Positions 6,961-15,796 of a stretch of DNA of 31,610 bases are shown piece after piece. Position 1 is the stretch's first letter. Every line of letters starts with the position of its first letter. The notes under the pieces were generated by a model. It saw nothing but the letters and a program-made list of their open reading frames with translations, made no database searches and was not told the origin of the DNA. Location: the NCBI GenBank assembly GCA_034430255.1, contig DAOUEU010000149.1, positions 1-31,610 of the forward strand. The letters are read 5' to 3'. Origin of the DNA: DATKYK01 sp034430255 (GTDB lineage Bacteria; Chloroflexota; Dehalococcoidia; E44-bin15). The translations under genes were made by a program, and so were the position numbers.

Positions 6961-9355
6961 CCCTCTGCTTTTGTGCTACCCTACTACGATAGGCCCTAAT
7001 AATATCATGGCGGCGTAAAACTCCAAGCAAGTGACCCGGGTCCTGGGGATCAACGACGGGTATACGCCCGTAATCTTTCTCGCTAGCCTGTAATACCTCG
7101 TAAAGGGTTTGGTCCGGGTAAGCTACCAGGGGTGATTGGGTGGCAACTTCGGCTACCGGACGGTCAGTATTCCCACTCTGTATTGAACGTTCTAGGTCTG
7201 CCATTGTGACCACGCCAAACAGATGCCCCTCATCGTCAAGAATAGGAAAACCATGATGACCTGTGTTACGAGCCAGCTTAGTTACTTCCTTGAGTGCCAT
7301 GGTGAAAGAAATGGTGGGGAAATCGCGGGTCATTACCTCTTTTACCGTGACTGTCTTCATCACGTCAGCGATCTCTTCGTGGCGAATGCCCAGCTCCTTC
7401 TCTCTAGGGAAATCCATTTGATCGATAAAGTGCTCATTGAAGTCTAGGCGGGAAGACATCTCCACATGCTCTATCGAGTGAGCGAGCTGGTTAGCCATCT
7501 TCCAGTAATCCCTGGACAGAAGAACTATGGAAGCCCCAGTGCTGGCAGCGTTTCCCAATGAAGTAACAATGTCCGGGTCGAACCTGGGAATGAGGCCGAT
7601 ACGCATGGCGCTGTCGGGGTTAACATAATTGCCCAACGCGCCGGCAAGATATACACGATCGATATCTTCTGGACCGATGCCCATTTCGTCCATTAAGGTC
7701 TTTATACCAGCAGCGATAGCTGACTTGGCGAGCTGAAGTTCGCGGATGTCCTTTTGAGTTAGGTATATCGGCCGGTGGTCATAGCTTTCCTCGGAGGAAG
7801 CGATGAGAAATTCATTTACCCCCGAGCGCTCGATTACTCTTGAACTTAGTCCCTCTGCCGCTCCTTCATCAGGTGGGCAAATGAGGCCCTCATAATCGAT
7901 GATGCCAAGGTCTAGGAGCGTTGCAACCAGTTCTACCAGCCCACTACCACAGATCCCTTTGGGCTTGATATTGCCAATAACCTGGTATTGAATGTCGCCT
8001 TGTTCGAGGCTAACCGCTTCGATGGCACCGGCCTTAGCGATCATCCCACGGGAAATTCTGGCGCCCTCCAGGGCGGGACCGGCAGCGGCAGAACAGGTCA
8101 TCAATCTTTTAGCATTACCCAGGAAGATCTCCCCGTTGGTGCCAAAATCCATCCCCAGAATGGTCTCATCTTCCTGCTCCCAGGCGCCGGAGGCGAGAAC
8201 GACGCTGATCAGATCCCCTCCAATATAACCGGCTTTGGCAGGCATAACGTAGAACAGGGCGTCGGGGTTTAACTCGAGGCCGACATCGGCCGCTTTTACC
8301 GTCAGCCCATCGGTCAAGACGGGGGAGAAGGGTGACTCGGCGATCCCTGAAGGGTTCAGGTTTAGCGCAAGGTGCTGCATGGTGGTGTTACCCGCAGCGA
8401 CAGCAACAAAGATTTCGTTCATGTTGATCCCACCTGTTTTTAGAAGCTGAGCCGTGATCCGGTTCATGTTCTTGATGATAAGATTGTGTAAATTATCCAG
8501 ACCGCTTGTGCGTTCTATTACATATTGGAGGCGGCTGATAACATCTGTGCCGTACCTGCTCTGGCTGTTGAGGCAGGAGGCAACGGCTACTTCGCTCCCG
8601 TCCACCATACTGATTAGCTTACCAACCACCGTAGTGGTACCCAGGTCGAAGATCAGCCCGTAGCTGCGCAGCTCTTCCTCGCGCTCCTGCCATGCCATCA
8701 GGTATTCCTCATGAATCACTGCTGCTCCGCTGAACTCAGTCCTTCTAAGCATGTCGTATAGCGTATGAAGACAGTAAAGTGTGGCCTTGAGATCCTGATG
8801 CTTGGGACCGATCGCTGTTCTAACCCGATCCAGGTCGGAAAGCTCCTCATGCTGAAGGTGTGGGGGGATGGTGAGAAGGCGCTTGTGGACGAGCGGCTCA
8901 AAACACAAGATAGGCAGGGGGCCGGTTTCGAGAATATGGCTGGTGGTGAGGATCTTGTGATATTCCGCGTGAGTGGCGGGTTCGCCAACTGAGATCTCTA
9001 AATCTTGATTCACCCTGGTGCGGCAGGCGAGACGGATACCCTGTTTCAGCTCCTCATCATCCAGGAGCTCTCTTTCTACCTTGGTTGGGGGGTCTGTCCT
9101 AGAGAGGACCTTGACCTTGCACTTGCCGCATTTACCCATTCCGCCACATTCCCCGTCCACAACGAGATTTGTATTCTGCAGGGCTTCAAAGATACTCTGC
9201 CCCTGAGGAATATTTAGCCATACGTCATCGGGTAGAACATTCAACCAGACGTATCTGATTTGACCTTTTTTAGCGGGAGGAGTGCCGCTTTTATGCTTAA
9301 TTTTTTGATTCTGGCGCTTTTTGGTATTCATCGTCAGATATACGGACTCTCTCAC
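6950..9355 (-). CDS. RACo-like corrinoid reductive activator fused to two CBS domains
   Basis: This 801-residue protein resembles the reductive activators of corrinoid proteins (RACo; DUF4445/ASKHA family), which use ATP to return inactive Co(II) to Co(I). An N-terminal [2Fe-2S] ferredoxin domain shows C70, C76, C79 and C111 (ECGGMGKCGKC, then LACRT). A linker and an ASKHA ATPase domain follow from about 235 to 660 (IFDLGTTTVVGK, MDFGTNGEIFLG, CGSGLVELVA). The C-terminus (about 683-801) adds a CBS pair (VMTRDFPTI... and VATQSPLVAY...), which in other proteins binds adenine nucleotides or SAM. I do not know of CBS domains as a normal RACo part, and the tandem paralogue at 9584 lacks them. The start is uncertain: GTG at 9355, or ATG at 9331. 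Confidence 0.87.
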   Translation of the reverse strand: MRESVYLTMNTKKRQNQKIKHKSGTPPAKKGQIRYVWLNVLPDDVWLNIPQGQSIFEALQNTNLVVDGECGGMGKCGKCKVKVLSRTDPPTKVERELLDDEELKQGIRLACRTRVNQDLEISVGEPATHAEYHKILTTSHILETGPLPILCFEPLVHKRLLTIPPHLQHEELSDLDRVRTAIGPKHQDLKATLYCLHTLYDMLRRTEFSGAAVIHEEYLMAWQEREEELRSYGLIFDLGTTTVVGKLISMVDGSEVAVASCLNSQSRYGTDVISRLQYVIERTSGLDNLHNLIIKNMNRITAQLLKTGGINMNEIFVAVAAGNTTMQHLALNLNPSGIAESPFSPVLTDGLTVKAADVGLELNPDALFYVMPAKAGYIGGDLISVVLASGAWEQEDETILGMDFGTNGEIFLGNAKRLMTCSAAAGPALEGARISRGMIAKAGAIEAVSLEQGDIQYQVIGNIKPKGICGSGLVELVATLLDLGIIDYEGLICPPDEGAAEGLSSRVIERSGVNEFLIASSEESYDHRPIYLTQKDIRELQLAKSAIAAGIKTLMDEMGIGPEDIDRVYLAGALGNYVNPDSAMRIGLIPRFDPDIVTSLGNAASTGASIVLLSRDYWKMANQLAHSIEHVEMSSRLDFNEHFIDQMDFPREKELGIRHEEIADVMKTVTVKEVMTRDFPTISFTMALKEVTKLARNTGHHGFPILDDEGHLFGVVTMADLERSIQSGNTDRPVAEVATQSPLVAYPDQTLYEVLQASEKDYGRIPVVDPQDPGHLLGVLRRHDIIRAYRSRVAQKQRDER

Positions 9356-9377
9356 TTAGTCATCGGTAAGTCCAAAG

Positions 9378-9524
9378 TTACTGGTTTACTTCAGAACACC
9401 TTTGCCTGTCAGGTAAGGCCTCGAAAAACACAGAGATTCCTCCTATTCGGTACACCTTGCCTCTGCCCTTTTCAACCACCATGTAGGAACACTGCTTGAG
9501 GTAATCAATACTAATGTAATTCAT
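9378..9524 (-). CDS. Small 48-residue protein of unknown function
   Basis: This short frame begins with ATG after a near-perfect ribosome binding site (TAGGAGGTGCT), the best in its neighbourhood. It encodes 48 residues starting MNYISIDYLKQCSYMV and ending in CSEVNQ. It has two cysteines, no signal peptide and no membrane segment. The central VYRIGGISVFFEAL looks like a beta-hairpin. It lies in the gap between the two RACo-like genes, 22 bases before the GTG start of the CBS-fused one, so it should be translated from the operon mRNA. I recognise no family. The strong ribosome binding site and fit to the gap are the evidence for a real gene. Confidence 0.6.
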   Translation of the reverse strand: MNYISIDYLKQCSYMVVEKGRGKVYRIGGISVFFEALPDRQRCSEVNQ

Positions 9525-9583
9525 AGCACCTCCTACCTGGTTTTCTCTGTTACGGTTAGAGCCTTGGAAGCGGTACTACGCTC

Positions 9584-11518
9584 TCATGTTACCTCTTCAG
9601 GAAAGTCCATATGTTGGATAAAATAGTGGTTGAAGTCGAGACGGGTAGATAGCTCGATATGCTCAATGGAGTTCGAAAGCTGGTTAGCCATTTGCCAGTA
9701 ATTCTTGGATAAGAGCACCATGGAAGCCCCCGTGCTGGCAGCGTTTCCGAGAGATGTGATAGATTCGGGATCGAACCCGGGGATTAGGCCAATGCGCACC
9801 GCGCTGTAAGGGTCGACATAATTTCCAAGGGCACCTGCCAGGTACACACGCTGGATGTTCTTAGTTTCGATACTCATTTCATCCATTAAGGTTTTTATCC
9901 CGGCAGCAATAGCCGCCTTGGCGAGCTGAAGCTCGCGGACGTCTTTTTGAGTGAGGTAGATAGGCTTTTGTTCGTAGCCTTCGTCTGCCGAAGCGATTAG
10001 AAAATGATTGACCCCGGAATGAGGGATTATTCTTGAACTCAAGCCCTCGGCTTCTCCTTCCTCGTGCTGGCGAATGAGGCCCTCATGGTCGATGATGCCT
10101 AAATCTAGGAGCAGGGCGACCAACCCAACTAATCCGCTCCCACAGATGCCTATGGGAGTGATATTACCAATGACCTGAAAGTTAAGATTACCGTCCTCCA
10201 GCCTAACAGCTTCAATCGCCCCCGCCTTGGCGATCATTCCGTGGGAAATTCTGGCACCCTCTAAGGCGGGACCAGCAGCGGCAGAGCACGTCATCAATCT
10301 ATTGCGATTTCCCAGGAAGATTTCTCCATTGGTCCCAAGGTCCAGCCCGAGTATGACTTCATCCTCCTGCTCCCAGGCGCCTGAGGCCAGTATGACACTG
10401 ATCAAATCACCGCCAATGTAACCGGATCTCGTGGGCATAACATAGAATAGGGCCTCGGGATGTAATTGTAGGCCAACATCTGCTGCTTTCAAAACCAGAC
10501 CGTCGGTCAAAACTGGGGAGAAAGGTGCCTCGGCAATCCGTGAAGGGTTTAGGTTCAGCAGTAAATGCTGCATAGTAGTGTTACCCGCTGCGACGGCAAT
10601 AAAGATGTCGTCTTTGTCGAGCCCAGCAGTTCTTAAAAGGCGTGCTGTAATCATATTCAGATCGTTGATGAGAAGATTATGAAACCTTTTCAGTCCGTAT
10701 GTGTGGTCTATTATGTAATGAAGACGACTTATTACGTTTGTGCCATACTTCATCTGACTATTGAGCCATGAAACAACGGAAACTTCAACCCCGTCTGCTA
10801 AGTTGATTAGCTTGCCTACCAGTGTACTGGTGCCTAGGTCGAAGACCAACCCAAAGTGACAGTCCACTTCCGCCCAGTTCTGCCAGGCAATCAAGTGGTT
10901 TCCATGAAGCACCGCTACTCCGTGGAAATCGGTTTCTTCTAACATCCGCGGTAACATGCGTAGACAATGAAGCGAGGCTCCCATTTCGTCATATTCGGGA
11001 CCCATTGCCATTTTGATCATATCCAGATCTGAAAGCCCCTCATTCTGGAGTTCGGGAGGTAGGGTGACCAGCCGTTTAGTGATAAGTGGCAATGGATGTA
11101 AAAAGGGCCGATGGCCTGATTTGAGAATCTGATAAGATTCCGCGTTAGAGACAGCTTCCCCGGTGTGGATTACTAAGTCCTTGTTCACTTGGGTGCGGCA
11201 GGCGAGGCGGATTCCTTGTGCAAGCTCTTCATCATCAAGGAGCTCTTCTTCCTCATTGGATGGCGGACCTATCGCTGAGATGACTCTAATTTTACATTTG
11301 CCGCATTTACCCAGTCCGCCGCACTCTCCAAATAGCTCTATATCTGCCTCTTGCAATGCATTCCAGACGGTCTCGCCCTGACGAACCTTAAGCCAGAGGT
11401 CATCAGGTAAGACATTTAACCAAATGTACGATATTTTTTGTTTCCTGGATGGAGTGGGTGCGACAGCAGGTCGCTTTTCCTTAGCCATTTTTTTATTATG
11501 AGTCTTCTCCATATTCAC
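9584..11518 (-). CDS. RACo-like corrinoid reductive activator (no CBS domains)
   Basis: This 644-residue protein is a close paralogue of the 801-residue protein downstream and aligns along the whole ferredoxin and ATPase region. The [2Fe-2S] ligands are C66, C72, C75 and C107 (ECGGLGKCGKC, LACRT). The ASKHA domain shows FDLGTSTLVGK, LDLGTNGEIFLG and CGSGLVGLVA, and both proteins end this part with the same LDFN..FI..MDFP motif. This one stops there. The likely role is ATP-driven, ferredoxin-fed reduction of Co(II) in the corrinoid protein encoded upstream in the same operon. The start codon is a GTG, with an ATG two codons later, and the ribosome binding site is weak. Confidence 0.9.
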   Translation of the reverse strand: MNMEKTHNKKMAKEKRPAVAPTPSRKQKISYIWLNVLPDDLWLKVRQGETVWNALQEADIELFGECGGLGKCGKCKIRVISAIGPPSNEEEELLDDEELAQGIRLACRTQVNKDLVIHTGEAVSNAESYQILKSGHRPFLHPLPLITKRLVTLPPELQNEGLSDLDMIKMAMGPEYDEMGASLHCLRMLPRMLEETDFHGVAVLHGNHLIAWQNWAEVDCHFGLVFDLGTSTLVGKLINLADGVEVSVVSWLNSQMKYGTNVISRLHYIIDHTYGLKRFHNLLINDLNMITARLLRTAGLDKDDIFIAVAAGNTTMQHLLLNLNPSRIAEAPFSPVLTDGLVLKAADVGLQLHPEALFYVMPTRSGYIGGDLISVILASGAWEQEDEVILGLDLGTNGEIFLGNRNRLMTCSAAAGPALEGARISHGMIAKAGAIEAVRLEDGNLNFQVIGNITPIGICGSGLVGLVALLLDLGIIDHEGLIRQHEEGEAEGLSSRIIPHSGVNHFLIASADEGYEQKPIYLTQKDVRELQLAKAAIAAGIKTLMDEMSIETKNIQRVYLAGALGNYVDPYSAVRIGLIPGFDPESITSLGNAASTGASMVLLSKNYWQMANQLSNSIEHIELSTRLDFNHYFIQHMDFPEEVT

Positions 11519-11583
11519 TGCTCACTTATTTAGGCGATCTTGTGAAATATAGTCATAAGGCTACGGTCTTAATTAGGTACACG

Positions 11584-12189
11584 CTAGATTATCTCGATGA
11601 GTTTCTTTTCCAGAGATGAATAATCCGCATCGCTAGTCTCCAGAAATAGCGACAGGAATTCAGCTATTTCGCTTGCCCTGGGAATAAGATCCGGGTCCGA
11701 GGGCTGCCGAACATAGAGCAATCTCTGGTAGTGTTCAAAACAACATTTTCGCATCTCCTCATCATGAAGCTCAAGCGGTTTCATGCAATACTCCTCGAAG
11801 TTAAGGATAAGATCTTTCTCAAGGAAATAGGTGCCTGCGATCTCGTCAATGAACTGCCGAAATCGCTCACTGCCGAGAAGCATTTCATAACAGTAATGCC
11901 CGGGCACTTTGATAGCGCCGCGCTGTTGGCAGAAGGCTTCGATACCCGGGAAACAGTCACCATAGAGGCATATGATCTTCTCATTCCTCTTTTGGGCGGA
12001 AGCGATCTCTTTTCCCAGGCGGTTCTTTAAATATTGTGGCCTCAGGTGCAGATTGGAGGGTAAATAGGTCAAGCGTAGATGGGGGTACCTATATTCAAGC
12101 TGGAGATGCTCCATAGCTGGCTTGAAGACGGCACAGGTAATAATGCGTATGATGCTTGGTGTCTTATGGCAAAATTTCGCCATTTTCAT
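11584..12189 (-). CDS. DUF1638-family protein
   Basis: This 201-residue soluble protein matches my memory of DUF1638: an early IITCAVFKPAMEHL segment, then IICLYGDCFPGIEAF around residues 92-106 and several conserved cysteines and histidines (GHYCYEML, EYCMKPLELHDEE). The family has no established reaction, but its genes are repeatedly found beside MttB-type methyltransferases and corrinoid proteins, as here. Cys/His richness suggests metal or cofactor binding. It starts 1 base after the stop of the MttB-like gene, so it is in the same transcript. An accessory role in methyl transfer or corrinoid handling is inference. Confidence 0.75.
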   Translation of the reverse strand: MKMAKFCHKTPSIIRIITCAVFKPAMEHLQLEYRYPHLRLTYLPSNLHLRPQYLKNRLGKEIASAQKRNEKIICLYGDCFPGIEAFCQQRGAIKVPGHYCYEMLLGSERFRQFIDEIAGTYFLEKDLILNFEEYCMKPLELHDEEMRKCCFEHYQRLLYVRQPSDPDLIPRASEIAEFLSLFLETSDADYSSLEKKLIEII

Positions 12190-12190
12190 G

Positions 12191-13645
12191 CTATAGGAGT
12201 CGGCTACCAGGAAAGGCCTTTTTTATCTCTGAGATCAAATCCAGGTCCAGAAGCCCTTCATGGTGCTCCTCAAGGATGGTTTGTACCAGGTCATGGGCCC
12301 GGCTCAACATGTCCGGTCGACCCCTTTCCTCCCAGATATCCAGGTTACACCGCACGCTTAGATTAGGATAGAAGAATTCGTCCATCATATGATCGATGGT
12401 GTGGTCTTCGGTGATAAAGTCCCCGCCGGGTCCCACCTTCTCTATGACATCGAAGCCCATCGTATCTTCGTTCACCTTAATACCCGCGAGTATGCGGCGG
12501 ATCATGCCGATAATCTCGTTATCGATTACAAATTGCTCATAAGAGATTGAATTACCCGAGTCTATCATCCCAGCGGACAGGTGAATGTAATCGGCTCCGG
12601 TCAGGGCCACTGTCAGGTTGGAAAAATGTTTCTCAAACCCGGCCTGGATGTCGGGCCTTTTGGCCTCGGTGAGCCCGCCCGAGGCGTAAATGGACAGGTT
12701 ATAGAGCTTCGCCAGTTGCACCGCAGCAGCGTTCATTAAACCCGTTTCTGCAGTGCTCATGGTTAGTTCCATGGTGCGTAAATCCATTGCCAAAGGCACA
12801 GCGCCATAGAGAACACGGGCTCCCGGAGAGAGTACCTGGGTGATGGCCACACCGGCGAGAGATTCGGCATGCATTTGAGAAAGGGTCCCTGCTAGGGTCG
12901 CGGGCGAGGTAGCCCCAGCCATTGGTGCTGGCGCACAGGTTACGGGAATGCCGCGGGTGGTGCAGAAATTGAGAATTTTTAGTGTGTTGGAGTCAATGGT
13001 GAGAGGGCTTATAGTATTGGTAATTACTGAAACGAAGGGCTTCTCGCGGAGTTTGTCTTCTCCCCCGGCGATGACACTGGCAAGTTTCCACATCTGCTTG
13101 GCGCCGTGCAAATTATCGCAACCCCCCATTACGTGCTTGGTGGTATGGTTGAAGGCGTGATAGAAATCGAGCAGGTGGTAGTTAACCGGTTTTATATCAT
13201 GTGCCTGGCAGGCGATTATATAAGAATGAATATTATCCAGGTGATCCACCAGGGATGCGGTGTTTGCTACATCCCTCAGCATGGTGAGACGGTATCCTCC
13301 GGTAGCCATATCGAGAATGCGGAATACCCGCCCCCCGTTGGCGAAGTAGACGTTACCTTCACCCAGGTGAAGGTCGTTCCTACCGTCTCGAGAGTACAGG
13401 GTGAAGCGGGACGGGGCCTGCCTTAAAAACTCATCAAGCCAGTCCTGGTCAAAGCGAACCCTCTGGTTGTCATAATCGACACGGGCCCCTGCCTTCTTCA
13501 TTGTGTTGAGAAAGGTATTATCATTAACCCTGATCCCGACACGTTCCAGTATCCGGCGCCCCGTCCGGTCGATCTGCTTCACATCTTCAAGTGTTAGCGG
13601 CTGGAAGGATGGCAAGCTTTCTCTCATAGTTGAAACCAACATCAC
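12191..13645 (-). CDS. MttB-superfamily (trimethylamine methyltransferase-like) protein 1
   Basis: This 484-residue protein belongs to the COG5598/MttB superfamily, TIM-barrel enzymes that move a methyl group from a quaternary or tertiary amine to Co(I) of a partner corrinoid protein. The N-terminal LTLEDVKQIDRTGRRILE and the glycine-rich APMAGATSPATLAG segment near residues 240-253 are typical. It reads through without an amber codon, so it is a non-pyrrolysine member. Characterised members of that kind act on glycine betaine, carnitine, proline betaine or gamma-butyrobetaine rather than trimethylamine. The start is a GTG overlapping the TGA of the upstream gene; an ATG overlaps it as well. 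The substrate is unknown. Confidence 0.9.
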   Translation of the reverse strand: MMLVSTMRESLPSFQPLTLEDVKQIDRTGRRILERVGIRVNDNTFLNTMKKAGARVDYDNQRVRFDQDWLDEFLRQAPSRFTLYSRDGRNDLHLGEGNVYFANGGRVFRILDMATGGYRLTMLRDVANTASLVDHLDNIHSYIIACQAHDIKPVNYHLLDFYHAFNHTTKHVMGGCDNLHGAKQMWKLASVIAGGEDKLREKPFVSVITNTISPLTIDSNTLKILNFCTTRGIPVTCAPAPMAGATSPATLAGTLSQMHAESLAGVAITQVLSPGARVLYGAVPLAMDLRTMELTMSTAETGLMNAAAVQLAKLYNLSIYASGGLTEAKRPDIQAGFEKHFSNLTVALTGADYIHLSAGMIDSGNSISYEQFVIDNEIIGMIRRILAGIKVNEDTMGFDVIEKVGPGGDFITEDHTIDHMMDEFFYPNLSVRCNLDIWEERGRPDMLSRAHDLVQTILEEHHEGLLDLDLISEIKKAFPGSRLL

Positions 13646-15078
13646 CGCCCGTGAAGGATGAGATCTATTCCTCTCAGTACTTCGTCGGGTTTAGACTCTA
13701 CCTGGTGTTCTGAGAGGATCCTTTTGGCCTCAAGGTTGCAGCGCTCATACAGGTCCATTGCTCCTGCCTCTACCCAGGAATCATAGCGGGAGCGGTCCAG
13801 AAGCTTGGGAAGAAACTGAGCCTGCATGAAATGTTCAAAGGTGTGATCGTCCATAAGGAACATAGAGCCGGGACCCCCACTTGTCACCCTTTCTATTACC
13901 TCCAGGGCAATGGTCTGCTCGCTTACAGGGATTCCCCTCGTGAAAAAGCGGCTCATGGCGACAAGTTCGTCGGCCATAGTAATCATCTCCAGCGAGGAGG
14001 TACTCCCGTATTCTAGGAAACCAACATCGTGGATTAGATTGGCTCGGGAGAGCATGGCACTTATGATGGAAAACATAGCTTCGGCACCTGCCTGTGCATC
14101 CATGATTTTAGCATCCGAAGCCCCGGCATAAGCCCAGATGGGCAGCCCATAGATTTCATCTCGCATATCGGCAAGGGCAGCCTGGGTGAGGCTCCACTCG
14201 GGGCCACCATATGAAACCACGGTGGACTTCATGTCCAGAACGCTGACGTTGGGGCCGAAGAGAAATGGGGAGCCTTTGCCAGCCAGCTGATGAATAACCA
14301 GTCCTACCAGGTTTTCCGCGATCCCCAAAGCCATGGCTCCGGCAAGCGTGACCGGGGCTCCGCCTCCGGCATTGGATCCGGAGGGAAGGCAAATGGGTAT
14401 ATTTTTTTTAGCACAGAAAATGAGCTTTTCCATAACGTTCTGGGGGAAGCGCAGGGGGCTGATGGCCTCTGAGTAATTGAGTAGAAACGGCTTCTTCTGG
14501 AGCTTAGTTTCATCACCCACAACCCGGCAGGCGATCTCGTAAATCTTGGCGAGATCTCGGCCGCTATCGGCGATAAAAACTATGGGCTTGTTGGTGTTTT
14601 TAACCATCTCGGCAAAGACATAAACGTAAATATCCTCGACTGGGACATCCTCGGGGTTGGCCATGGACATGGCAAAGCTTATGTTCTCAAGCCCGTCCAC
14701 CAGCCTGGCGAAATTGGCGGCATCTTTTAAGACCGACCGACGGCGCTCGCCGGTTTCCAAATCCAGAGTGAAGGTAGCATCCGAACCGGTGCCATAGAAA
14801 GCGTTACCGTCCACTAGGGGCATCGTTTTATTTCCCTTCTGGTCATACAGGTCGATCTGTTTGGGGGCTGAACTCAAGGCCTTTTCAACGATATTAGCGG
14901 GCAGCTTAACCCAATCACCGGAAATCTGGCAGCCGGCATCGGCGAGCATTTCCAGTGCGCCAGGGTGCTCCATCTTGAATCCGGTCTTTTCCAGGATCTC
15001 CAGAGCGGCAGCGTGGATTGCCATCGCCTGTTCACGGTTCAGGACCTTGAGCCGCGGTTGAAAGGTGGGAACATCCAT
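13642..15078 (-). CDS. MttB-superfamily (trimethylamine methyltransferase-like) protein 2
   Basis: This 478-residue protein is a paralogue of the next gene with the same fold and landmarks: LNREQAMAIHAAALEILE at the N-terminus, SNAGGGAPVTLAGAMALG near 237-254, and a C-terminal FLMDDHTFEHFM segment. There is no in-frame amber, so no pyrrolysine. The ATG has an AAAGGAG ribosome binding site, and the stop overlaps the next start (TGATG). Two methyltransferases with one corrinoid protein suggest either two substrates, successive demethylations of one substrate, or a hetero-oligomer. Residue differences between the copies (ICLPSGSNAGG here, VTCAPAPMAGA there) lie in the likely active-site region. 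Confidence 0.9.
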   Translation of the reverse strand: MDVPTFQPRLKVLNREQAMAIHAAALEILEKTGFKMEHPGALEMLADAGCQISGDWVKLPANIVEKALSSAPKQIDLYDQKGNKTMPLVDGNAFYGTGSDATFTLDLETGERRRSVLKDAANFARLVDGLENISFAMSMANPEDVPVEDIYVYVFAEMVKNTNKPIVFIADSGRDLAKIYEIACRVVGDETKLQKKPFLLNYSEAISPLRFPQNVMEKLIFCAKKNIPICLPSGSNAGGGAPVTLAGAMALGIAENLVGLVIHQLAGKGSPFLFGPNVSVLDMKSTVVSYGGPEWSLTQAALADMRDEIYGLPIWAYAGASDAKIMDAQAGAEAMFSIISAMLSRANLIHDVGFLEYGSTSSLEMITMADELVAMSRFFTRGIPVSEQTIALEVIERVTSGGPGSMFLMDDHTFEHFMQAQFLPKLLDRSRYDSWVEAGAMDLYERCNLEAKRILSEHQVESKPDEVLRGIDLILHGR

Positions 15079-15120
15079 CGGTTTTAAACTCCTTTATGAA
15101 TGTAACAATTATAAAAATCT

Positions 15121-15759
15121 TCAGGAAATGCCCAGCAGGTCTTTGGCTTTGCTTACGGCCGAACCGGCATCGGATGCATAAGAGTCTGCCTTGATCTCAT
15201 GGGCGTACTTATCAGTGACCGGTGCTCCCCCAATCATCACCTTGACTTTACCCCTGATTCCGGCTTTCTTAAGAGCCTCGATAGTCTGGGGCATGGACGG
15301 CATAGTGGTGGAGAGCAATGCCGACAAGGCAACGATGTCCGGCTCGATCTCTTTCGCCTTCTGGACAAAGCTATCGGGGGAGACATCTACACCGAGGTCT
15401 GTGATGGTGAATCCGGCGCCCTCCATCATCATGGAGACCAGGTTCTTGCCGATGTCATGCAGGTCGCCCTTGACGGTCCCGATCAGCACCTTCCCCTTGG
15501 AGGTGACATCACCTTCCTTAAAGAAAGGCTCGAGCACTTTCATGCACTCTTGCATTGTCTTTGCTGAGCGCAGCATCTGGGGGACGAATATAAGCCCCTT
15601 ACTGTATCTCTCGCCGACCTCGTCCATGGCGGGAATTAGCCCATTATCGAGGATGCTTCGAGCAATTTCGCCGGCATCCAGAGAGCTCTGAGTCTCCGCC
15701 GTAGCAGTATTCATATCTCCCTTGATTACAGATTCCATGAGTGCCTTGTATTCACCCAT
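15121..15759 (-). CDS. Corrinoid (B12-binding) methyl-carrier protein, MtbC/MttC-like
   Basis: This 212-residue protein carries the methyl group between methyltransferases on a bound corrinoid. Residues 1 to about 85 are the helical cap domain. The B12-binding Rossmann domain follows, with the base-off signature GDLHDIGKN near residues 99-107 (the histidine is the lower cobalt ligand), then SALLSTTMPSM and IGGAPV. Length and layout match MtmC/MtbC/MttC and the analogous bacterial proteins. The ribosome binding site is strong (AAGGAGG, 6 bases before ATG). It sits between the methyltetrahydrofolate methyltransferase and the two MttB-like genes, as expected for their shared partner. Confidence 0.94.
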   Translation of the reverse strand: MGEYKALMESVIKGDMNTATAETQSSLDAGEIARSILDNGLIPAMDEVGERYSKGLIFVPQMLRSAKTMQECMKVLEPFFKEGDVTSKGKVLIGTVKGDLHDIGKNLVSMMMEGAGFTITDLGVDVSPDSFVQKAKEIEPDIVALSALLSTTMPSMPQTIEALKKAGIRGKVKVMIGGAPVTDKYAHEIKADSYASDAGSAVSKAKDLLGIS

Positions 15760-15796
15760 TTCCAGCCTCCTTAGCTAAGTTTCGTTTAAGTATAAT

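Noticed and set aside
12191..15078. Pyrrolysine-containing trimethylamine methyltransferases
   Set aside because: Both genes are full length for the MttB superfamily without any in-frame TAG, so nothing supports pyrrolysine.
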